64,000 nucleotides of DNA, from contig JARWIR010000010.1 in the NCBI GenBank assembly GCA_029959085.1, forward strand, positions 10,995,001 to 11,059,000. Direction: 5' to 3'. Origin of the DNA: Nemophila menziesii. Taxonomy: Eukaryota; Streptophyta; Magnoliopsida; Boraginales; Hydrophyllaceae. Below are positions 33,026-44,697 of the stretch, in pieces. Each line of letters starts with the position of its first letter. The stretch's first letter is position 1. Both the position numbers and the translations under genes were made by a program. Under the pieces are notes generated by a model. That model searched no databases, had not been told where the DNA came from, and saw only the letters and a program-made list of their open reading frames with translations.

Positions 33026-34253
33026 AGTTATATAATGAAAAATTCTTAGATGATATACTGCAGGCCGCTTTGACACTTTATTTTCCCGGGTTACACGAGG
33101 AGCTAGCCAAAGTAGTGGAAACTCTTGATTTTGGAAACATGTGACCTAGGACTAAAGTTTATGAACCAATGAAGAAATTATCTCTTGAAGTTCCCCCAGA
33201 ACTGGAACATAAAGCACTTCTATCTCACTTTAGGTATGCTTATTTAGATGCTAATAATACATTGCCTACTATTGTTTTCACTAACTTGACAGGTCATCAA
33301 GAAGATAAACTGTTGCGAGTTCTCCAAGCTAACAAAGAGGCAATTTGATGGACTATTTCCTACATCAAAGGTATTAATCTAACCATTTTCCAACAAAAAA
33401 TCATCCTTGAAGATGAAAAGTTGAGGTCCATTAAGGGTCATAGGAGACTTATGTCGGTAATGAAGAAAGTCATACGAAAGGAGGTGATCAAATTGTTAGA
33501 TGCGGGGGTCATCTTCTCGGTCTCGAATAGTTAGTGGGCCAGTCCCGTACAATGTGTGCCGAAGAAAGGAGAAATCACTATCGTTCTCAACTCATAAAAT
33601 GAAGTTATACCATCTAAAATAGTTGTGGGGTAGAGAGTTTGCATGGATTACCATAAACTCAACAAAGCAATGAAAAATTGTCACTTTCCTTTACCATTAA
33701 AATGTTAGACAAGCTTGGGCGAAGATATTACTATTGCTTCCTCAATGGTTATTTGGAATACAATAAGCTTTTATTGATCCAACTAATCAACATAAGATTA
33801 CCTTTACATGTCCATTTGGTATGTTTTCTTACAGAAGGATCCCATTTGGGTTGTGTAATGCGCTAGCCACATTTCAACGATATATGATGGCGGTCTTTTT
33901 GGATATGATAAACAAAATTCTTAAAGTGTTTATGGACGTATTTGGTGATAACTTTTATGAATGTATTAAGATCTTGGAGAATTGATAATCTGATGTAAGG
34001 AGACTGATTTGGTTTTGAACTGGGAGAAATGTCGATTTATGGTTCGACAAGGAATTATGATGAGGCACAAGGCTTTGCGTAAGGGTATGGAAGTGGATTG
34101 TGTAATGATTGAAGTGATCATAAATCTACCACCTCCAATTTATATCAAGGGTGTTATGAGTTTATTGGGTCATACGGGATTCTACCATCGTATTATCAAG
34201 GTCTTTTCAAAGATTGCCAAGTCGTTATGTAATTTACTTGAGAAGGAAACTAC
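33026..34253 (+). pseudogene. Reverse transcriptase of element 2, broken
   Basis: Recognisable blocks in changing frames are KLSLEVPPELEHKALLSHFR, VIKLLDAGVIFSVSNS, WASPVQCVPKKGEITIVLNS, VCMDYHKLNKAMKNCHFPLP and, at the catalytic site (about 33930), VFMDVFGDNFYE, where Athila has F-M-D-D, so one catalytic Asp is lost. The end is LGHTGFYHRIIKVFSKIAKS and LCNLLEKETT. The solo LTR then interrupts it exactly in ETT; coding resumes at 35863. Confidence 0.85.
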
Positions 34254-35862
34254 TGGTTGTCCTTTGTGTGTTCTAAAATAAATGTAATAAGGAAAAGAGA
34301 ACCACAACTGCAAGTGTACAGTTGTCCCAAGTAATATATGTGATAAACAGATTCGTTCTCATGGACGGAGTGGTTGACTCTAATGCTTATCAGATAGAGA
34401 ATAATTGCTCGTAAAAACAAGTAAATGATTTTGAGAATGTTTGTTTTGGTTTTATAAAACTAAGACAATAAATTAAAATACTAAATAAATGCAACTATTA
34501 AACTAGACGCGAGAAAATAAAGTAGTTTACGCAAGGTATGAAAGGCAGTTCTTGAGAGACGCAAGGATTTCACCTAATTATCATTCATTTCATGTAATGT
34601 TTAAGGGACAAAACGGTAAATATGTAATGATCGGGACTCGGAATTCTCCTTACCCCCGTCAGGATGGACTAAGGAGCTACTCTTAGGTGCTACAAACCCC
34701 GTCAGGGTGATTATAGTCCACCTTCAAGTGATTAAGTCTATTTATACCCAATTGGCCGTAGGATTAATTAAGCTCGTCAAAGTCTATAATTTCTATCCTA
34801 CGTTCATTAATTGGTTCTGTACCTAGACCCCCCGACAAAGTAATCCATACGCCACTATATGGAACAGCCTAGATACTAAGTCCTATGATTGGTTAATTAC
34901 GTCAAAATAGTATATAAAAGAAAATTAATGAAAAATACAAATTACCCAATCTGATTTCAATTATAATAATCCCAAATCCAAACACATGAAACGAAATCAA
35001 ATTGGGATTAAACCATTATGCGTTCTCAAGCACTAATTGAATTTAGCTCTTACTAATACGAAAACCTAAGAAATTAAATTGAAAGGAATTCATAATGGTT
35101 TAATAGAATAAAATAGAAGAACCTAATTACGGAGTTGAATTGGCTGAGAATTGGAGATATAGACAGTCTCCAGCTCTAGGCTTCTTCTCTTCCTTGCTCT
35201 AACTTCTTCTCTAGTGTACTGACTTCTCTCTTTTCTTAAGTGTATGAATTGTATGTGAATGGTGTAATGAGAGGTGTTGAGAGATATGTAAAAATAAGAG
35301 ACTAAAGCCCTTTTATAAGCTGAAATTCGGATTAGGGCTTTTCTTAAGGATTAAATGAAAATTAGAAAAGCCCAAGTTCATAATTGAGCCCAAATCCCGT
35401 AACTGCTACACCACCTTCACTAAATCAGCTCTAACCGGCTCATTTTAACTCGGATTGACCGCATTCTAGTTGCTAAATTTCTGTAACTCAATGGGGAACA
35501 ATTTATCTTCAAAAGTCAAAAGCTAAATCCACTCTTAGATGGCTCGAAATCAGGAAGCTTTATCAACTTTCTAGATTTGCAGCTTCAAATTATCAATTAT
35601 TTCAGGATATTTCTTCTTGCTTTGACTTCATTACACGATCTTTGACTTTATTCTTAGGTTCCTCTCCTAGCTAGTATTCAAAACCTACAAACTTTTCACT
35701 AAAAAAAATATTACGCCAAAAGCTTAATAAATCAAAAATACTAAAATCTAAAGAGGAAAATTGGATTGCATATTAACACCAAAAGTCTATCTAAATAGTC
35801 AAATAAACACCAAAAATGATGTCTCCCTAGGGTATAAAATTAGAACATTCAGGGAGACATCA
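34254..35862 (-). mobile_element. Solo LTR A, inserted in RT/RNase H of element 2
   Basis: On the minus strand it runs from TGATGTCTCCCTGAATG (35862) to a terminal ...ACAACCA (34254), 1609 bp. It is flanked by perfect 5-bp duplications ACTAC (34249-34253 and 35863-35867). No internal region or second LTR is joined to it, so it is a solo LTR left by recombination between the two LTRs of an element. Confidence 0.9.
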
Positions 35863-36300
35863 ACTACCTTTCGTATTTGGCGATTAAGGAGAAACTCATT
35901 TCCACTCCTATCGTCTTACCTCCTAATTGGGATCTTCCATTTGAGGTAATGTGTGACACTAGAGACTAAACTATGGGTTTTGTGCTTGGGAAACACAAAC
36001 ACAAGGTGTTCCATTTTGTTTATAATGCGAGTAGAACTTTATTAGGTTCTCAATTGAACTATATCCTTACCGAGAAAGAGTTGTTGGCCATGGTGTATGC
36101 ATTTGACAAAGTTTGTTCCTATCTCTTTGGAGAAAAAGTTGTAGTTTACTCGAACAATTCTGCTATCAAGTACCTTATGGAGAAGAAAGATGCAAAGCAT
36201 CGTCTTATTATGTTGGTACTTTTGTTACCAGAATTCGATTTAAAGATAGATTGGAACCAAAGAGATTATTAAATTGTTGATCATCTATCTCACCTCGAAG
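35863..36300 (+). pseudogene. RNase H of element 2, broken
   Basis: Begins with the linker AIKEKLISTPIVLPPNWDLP and FEVMCDTRD, then after a stop [40 protein letters not shown], and [20 protein letters not shown]. The Glu of TEKELLA is kept, but the Asp expected in the Y-T-D-H motif is Asn. It ends [16 protein letters not shown]. RNase H removes the RNA template during reverse transcription. Confidence 0.85.
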
Positions 36301-37128
36301 GCTCTAAAGTTAATAGTGGACGAGATTTGGTCAAAGATGTATTTCTTGATGAGAAATTATTTATGTTGACAATATTGTTCCTTCGTATGCATACATAGAA
36401 AATATTATAGTTAGTGGATCATTTCCCATGGAGAGAATTTCACAAGAGAAGAAAAGGTTAGCTCATTGTGCGAAACAATTCTTTTGGGAGCATTTAATCC
36501 TATTTAAAGTATGTAGTGACCAAATTATCAGGATATTCATACCCAAGAATGAAATTAGTGTTGTGGTCACAAGTTGTCATGATTTACCCTATGGAAGATA
36601 CTTTAAGGCTTATCTCACAATCGCATAGGTACTCCAATCCGGGATTTTGTTGGCCTACTATTCACAAAGATTGTCATGAATATGTCAATCAATGCTTATG
36701 ATGCCAATTCACTGGAAATATTTCAAAAAGAGATGAGATGCCATTTGACAACGTACTAAAAGTAGAGATTTTTGACGTGTGGGGTATCAATTTTATGGTA
36801 CATTTTGTCTCATCCCACGGTACTCAATATATCTTACTTGAAGTGGATTATGTATCAATATGGGTTAAAGCAATAGCGTCACCTAAAATTGATGCGAGAG
36901 TGGTAATTAGGTTCTTTAAATCGCATATCTTCACAAGCCATGGAGCACCTAAATTAATCATTAGTGATGAAGGTACACATATCGTGAAAAGAATTCTTGA
37001 AGGCAGTGTTAGAAAAGTATGGAGTGAGGCTAGATTGTCTACCACATATCATCCACAATCGAATGGTCATGCTGAAGTCTCTAACAGAGATAAATCTGTA
37101 AGGATTGGTCATCAAAATTAGATGATAT
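36301..37128 (+). pseudogene. Integrase of element 2, first part, broken
   Basis: The zinc-binding N-terminus is split over two frames (VVVTSCHDLPYGRYFK, then SNPGFCWPTIHKDCHEYVNQ). The core holds FDVWGINFMVHFVSSHGTQY, LIISDEGTHIVKRILEGSVR and TTYHPQSNGHAEVSNRDKS, so the D, D and E of the DDE site can all be seen. Solo LTR B interrupts it right after KLDDI, and the next codons resume at 38679. Confidence 0.85.
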
Positions 37129-38678
37129 TGATGTCTCCCTATTTGTGATGATCTAGTCTTAGTTGGAGACATCATTTTAGGTGTATTTAATAATTTAATT
37201 ATCGATTTTTATTTATATTATAATATTTTCCTATATCTTGTCTTGATTTGATGATTTATTATTTTTAGAGCATATTGGGTTTAATTTATTGTTAATTGTG
37301 AAGTTTTAAAGATATATGGAAATTAATTAGATACGAAATCAATTCTAAGAGATAATGGAAAGAAGATAATAATGGAAGTTGGAGATAAAGGAAGGAAATA
37401 TAAAAAAAGGAAAAGATAAACTTACCAAATGAATCTGAATTCCAGCAGCTACGTCCATTAAATTGATCATAACTCAAAAACGGCTGAGAGTTTGGAAAAA
37501 TAGTTTGAAGCAAAGTTGAGGACATTCCGAGATGATCAGTTTAGATATAAAGATTACGTCAATCAGAGATGTATTGAAGACGTTACATCCAAAACAAAAC
37601 AACAACAGTTTATTACCTTTTCTATATTTTAGGGTTACAAATTTGAGTTGGGCTAGAAGTCCAATACTTGTCTTCCACTCCAAAAAAACGTTTTAGGGTT
37701 TCCTATTCCCTATAAACACACCTTTTAATCAGTAGCAACATATCTTTGGCCAATCCTTAAGCCAAGAGGAAGCTAAAAACAAGAGCTGAACACCAAACCA
37801 TGTCTTCACAAGCCGTCACATTTGTAATTGTTTTCTTCTATTTCTCTAATATGAACTAATTTATTTTAGCTTGAGATTTAGCATATGGGTATGAACCCTA
37901 GATTTGTTTTACATCTATTTTAATATGGGATGATGAATATTTAAATGGATGACTGTTTTATTCTCTGTTTTATGTGCTTTGACTTATTGTCTGTTTTCCT
38001 TGCGGTGTACAACGTATATGATTACCTTAATAGTAGTTAGATGGTCACCCGAAAGGGGTGTCTAAATATTGAAACACCACATAAACGTCTAGTGTGTGGT
38101 AGTGATCCTGACGGGCTTGCCTAACTAAATAACCATTAGGGTATGATTTAACCACCGATCATCATTAGAAGGCCAGTCTCATTTAGGATCCTAGTAGCGT
38201 AGGAGCACCCTATTTAAGTCCCCTCGTGATTGTGAGGTCGCCACCCTAGTCCACCCTGACGGGAGTAGGGAGGAATTTAGAATCCTGGTTAATGCAATAC
38301 TACGTAATTCTTCCTTATATGATTAGAGTAAACCAGGCTAGTAGGGATTACTTGCTATCTCTTGAGCTAAACTCTCATACTATCGTTTCTTTTCTTTTAT
38401 TTAATTTTTTGTCTTTATTTTACTTAGTTTATTTTTCTACTCATAGATACCAAATAAAAATTACTTGTGTTTTCTTTTATTGCATATTATTAATCTAGCT
38501 GGCTTATTTTCACTTAATATTTGCATAAGTTCTCTCTAACTTTCGTAGTCTCTGAGAAACGAAATCACTTATCATTAAAACTTACATACGTCATGTAATA
38601 CTTGCAGTACCATGCTAGCCTAGGGTGTTTATTTGCAATTATTCTATCTATTATTTTATCACACCTTATGCGACACCG
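37129..38678 (+). mobile_element. Solo LTR B, inserted in integrase of element 2
   Basis: A plus-strand LTR from TGATGTCTCCC (37129) to TTATGCGACACC(G) (38678), 1550 bp. The flanking 5-bp duplication is GATAT / GATAC, one mismatch. The outer 46 bases form the family hairpin with an intact stem. Removing it rejoins the integrase reading KLDDI/TLWAYCTSFKTPVGA. Confidence 0.88.
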
Positions 38679-39119
38679 GATACACTATGGGCCTATTGCA
38701 CATCATTCAAAACACCCGTAGGTGCATCTTTGTATCAAATGGTGTACTGTAAGGCTTGTCACGTACCTCTTGAGCTTGATTTAGGGGCTTATTGGGTAGT
38801 AAAAGAACTCAACTTGGTTCCAAAACTATCTGTTCAAAAAGGAATGATGCAACTCAATGAACTTGATGAATTCAGTATTCATGCCTATGAGAATGCACAA
38901 CTTTACAGGGAGAAGACCAAGAAATGGCATGAAAAGCTGCTTCGAGAATAAACTGTTTAATGTTGGATAAAAGGACCTCAAGTACAATTCCAAGTTTAGT
39001 AATTATCTAGGGAAATTGAGGTCTAAGTGGTCGGGCCAATTTATTGGTACCAAGGTCACACCTCATGGATCCATTGATGTAGAATATCCAACCGAGCACC
39101 ATACTTTCATGGTGAATGG
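38679..39119 (+). pseudogene. Integrase of element 2, second part
   Basis: Continues as TLWAYCTSFKTPVGASLYQM, VYCKACHVPLELDLGAYWVV and IHAYENAQLYREKTKKWHEK, the conserved region after the integrase core. Beyond the stop at 38951 the tail is recognisable in other frames (SGKWSGQFI-like and YPTEHHTFMVNG). Solo LTR C interrupts it at VNG. Confidence 0.82.
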
Positions 39120-40362
39120 TGGTGGGTCCTGGGTGTTATAAAATGAAGTACTGAAAATAAAGGAACCACAATACCGCAAGTGCACAGTTGTCCAAGTAAT
39201 ACTCTAATAAATCGGATTTTGTTCTCAGGGATTGGACTGGTATAACTCAAGTGTTCAATAGATAAGTAGTAGTAATTGCAATTACTGAAAATAAAAGATA
39301 AAAGATATTTTTTTTGTTTCGAGTTATTAAACTACTAGACGCAAATAAACAAGCTACTGAAAATAAATACTAAAAGATAAAGACGCGGATATGAGCTATA
39401 CTTGAGTCTCGCTAGGGAATCACCTAAACTTACGTAATTAATGCTTTCGTTAAGGGCAGAATCGATATTTATATATTCGTCGGGACTCTAATGTCTCCTA
39501 GCCCCCGTCAGGGTGTACCTAGGAGCTATCCTAAAGTCCTATAAACCCCTATATGGGCGAATATGCCTCTTTGGATCATATGATTTACCTCTTTGGCTAT
39601 GTAATTAGTTAAGTATGTCGGTCAATAACGAACATTACACGGATATTACCTAAGTCTGTAATCAAACCCCCCCTGTGGGATAATCACTTCGCCACTAAAG
39701 TGAATAGCCCAATTACTAAAATGTATTTATAAGGATGATTTAATTTGAAGGTTTAATGAGAGGTATTGAATAATGAGGTCTAAGAGGGCTTATATAGGTG
39801 CTTAAATTCTTATTAGGGCTTACGTTAATAGGATTAGGTCAAATTATAAAAAGCCCAAGCCCATCTTCTTCTTTAATTCATGTAACTCGTGTGCAGCCCT
39901 TAGTATACTGGTTGTAACTTTGGCATATCAACTCCAAATGGGATGTTCAACATGGATAATCTTCCTAACTCAATAAGGCGTCAAACCATTTTTCACGGCC
40001 CAAGGAAAAATCCGCTCCTAAGTAGCCCAAAAACAGCAATCTTTAACACCCTTTCAGATCTTTAACTTCTTTAGTCAAGTTCTTGGAAATTATTTTCTTG
40101 TCTTTAGCTCCTCCACTCGATCTAAGACTTTAATTCTCACTTCTCCTCCTTTTAGTGGTTCTCCATAGAATCATGAACCTATTAATTTTTCACTAAAAAC
40201 AAACAAATTAACAAACAAAAGCTCTAAAAATGCAAGTAGTCTGATTCCAAATGGACAGTGCAATATGACAAAATAAGCATAAAAGTCTATCAAATAAGTC
40301 AAATATTCACCTAAAGTGATGTCTCCTAAGGGCTAATATTTAGAACAAATAGGGAGACATCA
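39120..40362 (-). mobile_element. Solo LTR C, inserted in integrase tail of element 2
   Basis: A minus-strand LTR from TGATGTCTCCTAAGGG region (40362) to ...GGACCCACCA (39120), 1243 bp, flanked by perfect duplications AATGG (39115-39119, 40363-40367). It is most similar to solo LTR A and shares with it the inner phrase GCAAGTG(T/C)ACAGTTGTCC. Confidence 0.9.
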
Positions 40363-40443
40363 AATGGTCATTGGTTGAAGATATATCATGGAGGAAAGGA
40401 ATTTGATAAAGAGGAGGTAATGTACCTCCTTGTGGGGGAGTGA
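40363..40443 (+). pseudogene. End of the integrase of element 2
   Basis: Reads NGHWLKIYHGGKEFDKEEVM followed by YLLVGE and a stop. This is the N-G-H-x-L-K-x-Y end typical of Athila/gypsy integrase tails. It overlaps the AATGG duplication, which encodes the NG of the interrupted motif. Confidence 0.75.
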
Positions 40444-40660
40444 TTGTTGGGGTAACTTGTCGAACATAATAACGTTAAACAAAAGCCAAATAAGGGTAAA
40501 AACCCTAGTATAGAAACAAATCTAACCCTTCCAATCGATTCATGGTACAAATACTAACATGAAGTAGATATAATACATTGACGACAAGGTTCACTAATTA
40601 TGTAAGACTATTAGTCTTCAAGCTGAAAAGATAAATGAATCACCACCATCATCTAGTGAA

Positions 40661-41770
40661 GTGGAGGTTCCAAAAGAAGTTAAACTAACCAAGTTAAACG
40701 TAAATGAGATGTACTTAGATGAAATAATTTTTGAAAATTGGATTGAAGAGGTTGATCAAGAAGCGATTGAGAGACCAATAGATGTGGTTGATGCACCAAG
40801 GATGCAAGAAAAGAGCCGGTCAAGACTGTCGCCCCTACACTACTATTATCCACAGCAATATCCATTACATATCAACGATCACATGTATAATAAGTGTATA
40901 GAGAGATTAAATCAAGTGAAAATCAATGTCCCTTTACTCGAAGCTATGAAGGGAAAGCAAAACTATCATCGATTCCCCATGAAGACACTCTCCAATAAAT
41001 ATAAGTTCACAGAATCGAAGACTATGGCACGTAACGAAGGGATATAGGCACAAGTTCAACAAATGTTACCATCAAATCTTAATGATCCTGGAGATTTTAA
41101 CCTCCCAATTAAAATAGGTTGTGTATTCGAAATAAATGATATGTGTGATTTGGGAGCGAGTGTGAATCTCATGCCCAAAAGTGTATTCAAGAAGACTGGT
41201 ATTGGAGATGCAAAACCGACATCCATAATCTTACAATTTACGGATCAACCAACAGCAAATCTGTGGGGAGTAATCAAGGATGTGATTGTCCAAGTAGGTA
41301 ATCCTGTTATTCCCGCGTATTTTATAATCCTTGACTATGAAGTGGATAAGAACGCCCCATTCATACTTGGGCATCCATTCCTAGCCACGAGCGATACCAT
41401 AGTTAATGTGAATGAAGGAACCATGACTCTCGATACTGAATATGAATCTGAAATGTTCTATGTTTTGGGAAAGAAGAAGAAAAATGAGCCACGAGAAGTC
41501 TCAGCAATCAGAGTTGTGACCAAGAAATCAAATGTTATGAGCCCCCAAGATACTGTGAGAAAGAAAGTAACAGATGAGTTTGGGGTCGGAGACGAGGTAG
41601 TGTGGAAATCTCTCAACCCCAAGCGCAAAAGTTCTAAGATGAGGACATACTTCATCACTCGAGTTGTTTAAGAATAAGTGATCGAGGTAAAAGCTAAAGA
41701 GAGTTGCGAACTCAAATTGGTAGACGTTGATAACCTCACTTGCTTCTGGGAAGGCAATATCAAAAAGAAA
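40661..41770 (+). pseudogene. gag C-terminus, protease and integrase-tail-like domain of element 3
   Basis: The first block includes CIERLNQVKINVPLLEAMKG and LSNKYKFTESKTMARNEGI, a stop, then MLPSNLNDPGDFNLPIKIGC. The protease active site is intact at about 41144 (CDLGASVNLMPKSVFKKTGI), followed by YFIILDYEVDKNAPFILGHP and FLATSDTIVNVNEGTMTL. After a linker come FGVGDEVVWKSLNPKRKSSK and, past a stop, VIEVKAKESCELKLVDVDNL. The end aligns with the tail of the element 1 protease ORF (WRLVDVHSLTRCW). Only two stops separate this from an open gene, so it is better preserved than element 2. Confidence 0.75.
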
Positions 41771-43164
41771 TAACAGAGGTAACATGTCGACCTTCAAAAG
41801 ACATTTAACAAAAGTGTTGTCTGAGAGACAAAAGTTTTTTATCAAGTCGTCGGGACACAGCTCATTTTTTAATTGGGGTTGGGGATTTGTTGTCCTCATC
41901 TTACTTTTTGTGTTTTAGCATTAACTTTAAAGCTCTAAGTTAAAGAATTGGCATAGAATATGGAGATTGTACCTATTTGAGCATGTTTCCAGTTAATTTA
42001 ATGATAGTAAGTAGTATTCGTTTGGACAATGTCATAACACACCTTAGTATGCATGCATGAAAGCGATAAAGTAAAAGATAGGGAAGATTAAAAAGAAATG
42101 TGTTTGAAGTGTCATGTTGAATCTTAACGAGACTTGAGTGGTGTGTAGAACATGAGGTCTGAAATTAGTTGATAAACCCGCTTAAACTATGAACTGAATG
42201 TGAAAAAGTGATGAGATCTAGTAAGTTAGAAAAATTATTATGTTGTTTTTTCTTATAATCCATTTGAAGCCTTTAGCTTTCTCGTCCATTTATTTTGAAT
42301 TCATTATTATCCGTCTTAGCCCCCTCAGGGCCTTTATAAAGCCTTTTATTAGCCGAATTACAAACCATACCCATTAGCTTATATGACTTATCAATATGAC
42401 CCTCACTCGAATCGCAACCTTAAGACAAGTCGTTCTAGATGATGAGTTTTATTGTAACCCTTTGCCGGGGAAAAAGAGAAAGTATTGAAAAGAATAAAAT
42501 ATGAAAAAGTAGCATGATATCTCACATTGAAAAAAGAGTCATGGCTAGCTTATAAAAGAAAAAAATGATGAAAAAAATATATGAATCGGACCAGCAAAGA
42601 GGAATTTCATTATGTAATCATCAGACATGGTTTTATTCGGTAATTTAGGGGTTGCAAATCAGACATCATCAAAATTGGGTTGAGCGAGAACACCTTCGAG
42701 TGAAACTAAAGCTATAGGGCGATTTGTTGATTGTTAGTGAGGAGAGAGTCAAAAGCTCACTTTTCATTATCCAAATATACATATCATACCGTCCCAAATC
42801 CAACAATACAACCTTAAATACCTTAGGATTTCTAACGGCATGGTTGAGTAACAATTGAATAATTAGGGGGTAGTTAGGTGGACCATTGGATACTATATTA
42901 GGACATATTATCGTTCTATAGCCATCATCACGAACTGAGTGGAAACCGCTCCTTCTGGCAGTGTTAATCAGGACTTGAAGTTATGAGATGTTGATTATGT
43001 GTATAACAAGTGTATTATGCAATACATCTTTAATATTACTACATGATACATTTTAGATATTTTTCTCTAGGATTATTCTTTTCTTTCTACCTCCACTTCT
43101 TCGTCTTCTATATTTATTGTTGACTACCCTACTGTTTTTATCATTATTGTGTCAGGCGTGACAC
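41771..43164 (+). other. 3' noncoding region of element 3
   Basis: No coding sequence. It is the plus-strand counterpart of 67-1667 in element 1: the phrase AGCATGATATCTCA and the pair CCTTTGCCGG (42460) and GGACCAGCAAAG (42588) recur in the same order. About 600 bases are AT-rich with A-runs. Confidence 0.6.
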
Positions 43165-43183
43165 AACTTTGAGCTAGGTGACT
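43165..43183 (+). other. Degenerate polypurine tract of element 3
   Basis: AACTTTGAGCTAGGTGACT stands directly before the LTR start TGATGTCTCC, where element 1 has AACTTTGAGTTGGGGGTAT. The G-run is eroded. Confidence 0.6.
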
Positions 43184-43702
43184 TGATGTCTCCAATTATA
43201 TGACAGAATAATCTAGTCATGAAATATCATTTTAGGGGTATTTAGTACTTCCTTTGATGTCTAGTTTTAGGTGTTTTGCTATTTTTAGTGCTTTTGTGAG
43301 TAATTTATGTGTATTTGTGTAGAACTTAGGTATTGGAAGCTATTGCACCTTGGTCTAATGATAAGAACTAAAGAAAAGCAAATAAAACCCCTTAGTCATA
43401 ATTGAAAAGGAAAGTTTGGATATATTTGGAAAGTTAAAGAATCAACCATGCTGGAAAAACGTTCACTAAATTTAATCTTGCATCATATCGGTTACGAATC
43501 TAGAGGAGTCCTTTTAGGAGCAGATAGATCTTCGGATTGCGGTCGTTTCCATATGAAATACATTAAATTCCAATAAGTAAAGAAGGAGATATGACCAAAT
43601 TAATCTGCAAAGTTTTATCTTGTCTTGCAATTTATGAATACGAATTTTAGTAAGACTTGGAGTCCTTGACTTGGGGAACACTCCAGGTTTCAACCTAAGG
43701 AC

Positions 43703-43787
<85 letters not shown>

Positions 43788-44697
43788 ACTTTTACGTTAA
43801 TAAAAGCATCCTTGGTCAATACCAACTCATCTAAAGACCAAGAGGAAGCCTAAATTAAGAGAGAAGAAGAGAAGAAGGGGTTGGAAGTTTTTGATGCCAT
43901 TCAAACCCTTCCCATTTGTAATTCTTTATTCTTATTTCTTTTTATGAACTAATTCTATATAGCTTGAGATTAGAATATGGGTATCAACCCTAGAATTGTC
44001 TTATATGTTATTTAATTTTGGATGTCTTTTTACATTTAACTGAATTTAGTACTGATAGCTTTGTTGTATTATGTGCTTTGAATTAATGTTTGTAGTTCTT
44101 GCGATGCGCACGTATAGGATTACCCCATAAGTAATTGATTTGACACCCTGACGGGGAATTCAATTATAGAAAGACTACATAATCATCTAGTATGCGATAG
44201 TCATCCTGACAGACTTGCCTAGTTAAATAGCCAATAGGGTTTAATTTAACCACTAATCATTGTGCATGGTCCCCTTACCCAAATCCCCTGGTATTGTAGA
44301 GGTTGCCTCCTAAGTCCACTCTGATGGGGGTTAGGAAGAATTTAGAATCCCGACTATTGCAAATGTATCACACAATCCTCCCTTAGATAATAATCATAGA
44401 ACAAGACTAGTGGGGATTATTTGCTAGTTCTCGAGCTAAACTCTCATACTATCTTCTTTATTTATGAAGCATCACAACATAAATTTCGCATCTCTCCTTC
44501 TCTATAATTTGTTTAATTAGATATAGATATGTAGCTTAAGCCTATATTTAGGATTTTATTCTTTAGATATATTTATGAACTAATTAGGTTATTATTTTGT
44601 GTAAATCCTGAATACTATTTTGTTATTTTAACTAATTTGAGCTTGCCTTTATAATTTTATTTTACGCTTGCCTTATCCCAACCCTATCCTTGATCAC
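43184..44697 (+). mobile_element. 3' LTR of element 3, first part
   Basis: Begins TGATGTCTCC and shares with the other family LTRs the landmarks GATTAGAATATGGGTATCAA (43970), ATGTGCTTTGA and the leader region near 44280-44450. Its terminal hairpin is decayed. Solo LTR D interrupts at 44697; a further LTR piece continues after it. Together they are longer than a normal family LTR, and the phrase with ACATAATCRTCTAGTRTGCG occurs in both parts, so a duplication or a recombination between LTRs is likely. Confidence 0.65.
43703..43786. repeat. (AT)n microsatellite, about 40 repeats
   Basis: A nearly pure TA run with a single C interruption near 43711, inside the 3' LTR of element 3. The reading frames across it (YIYIYI) are artefacts. 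Confidence 0.97.

Larger units (their letters stand above)
31513..40443 (+). mobile_element. Athila-like autonomous-type Ty3/gypsy element (element 2), truncated and interrupted
   Basis: Order gag C-terminus, PR, RT, RNase H, INT on the plus strand is that of Ty3/gypsy. Its 5' LTR and most of gag are missing: the homology starts abruptly in the middle of gag at the junction with P2. Three solo LTRs of the shared family (34254-35862, 37129-38678, 39120-40362) are inserted in RT/RNase H and INT. Removing them restores colinear coding sequence across each site. Many stops show the element has long been dead. Confidence 0.85.

Noticed and set aside
33026..37128. Endogenous pararetrovirus origin of the RT/RNase H region
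   Set aside because: An integrase core follows and the gag, PR and RT motifs are those of Athila-type gypsy elements; no movement protein is seen.
43514..43853. Reading frames with long Tyr-Ile runs on both strands
   Set aside because: They only translate the (AT)n microsatellite at 43703-43786.
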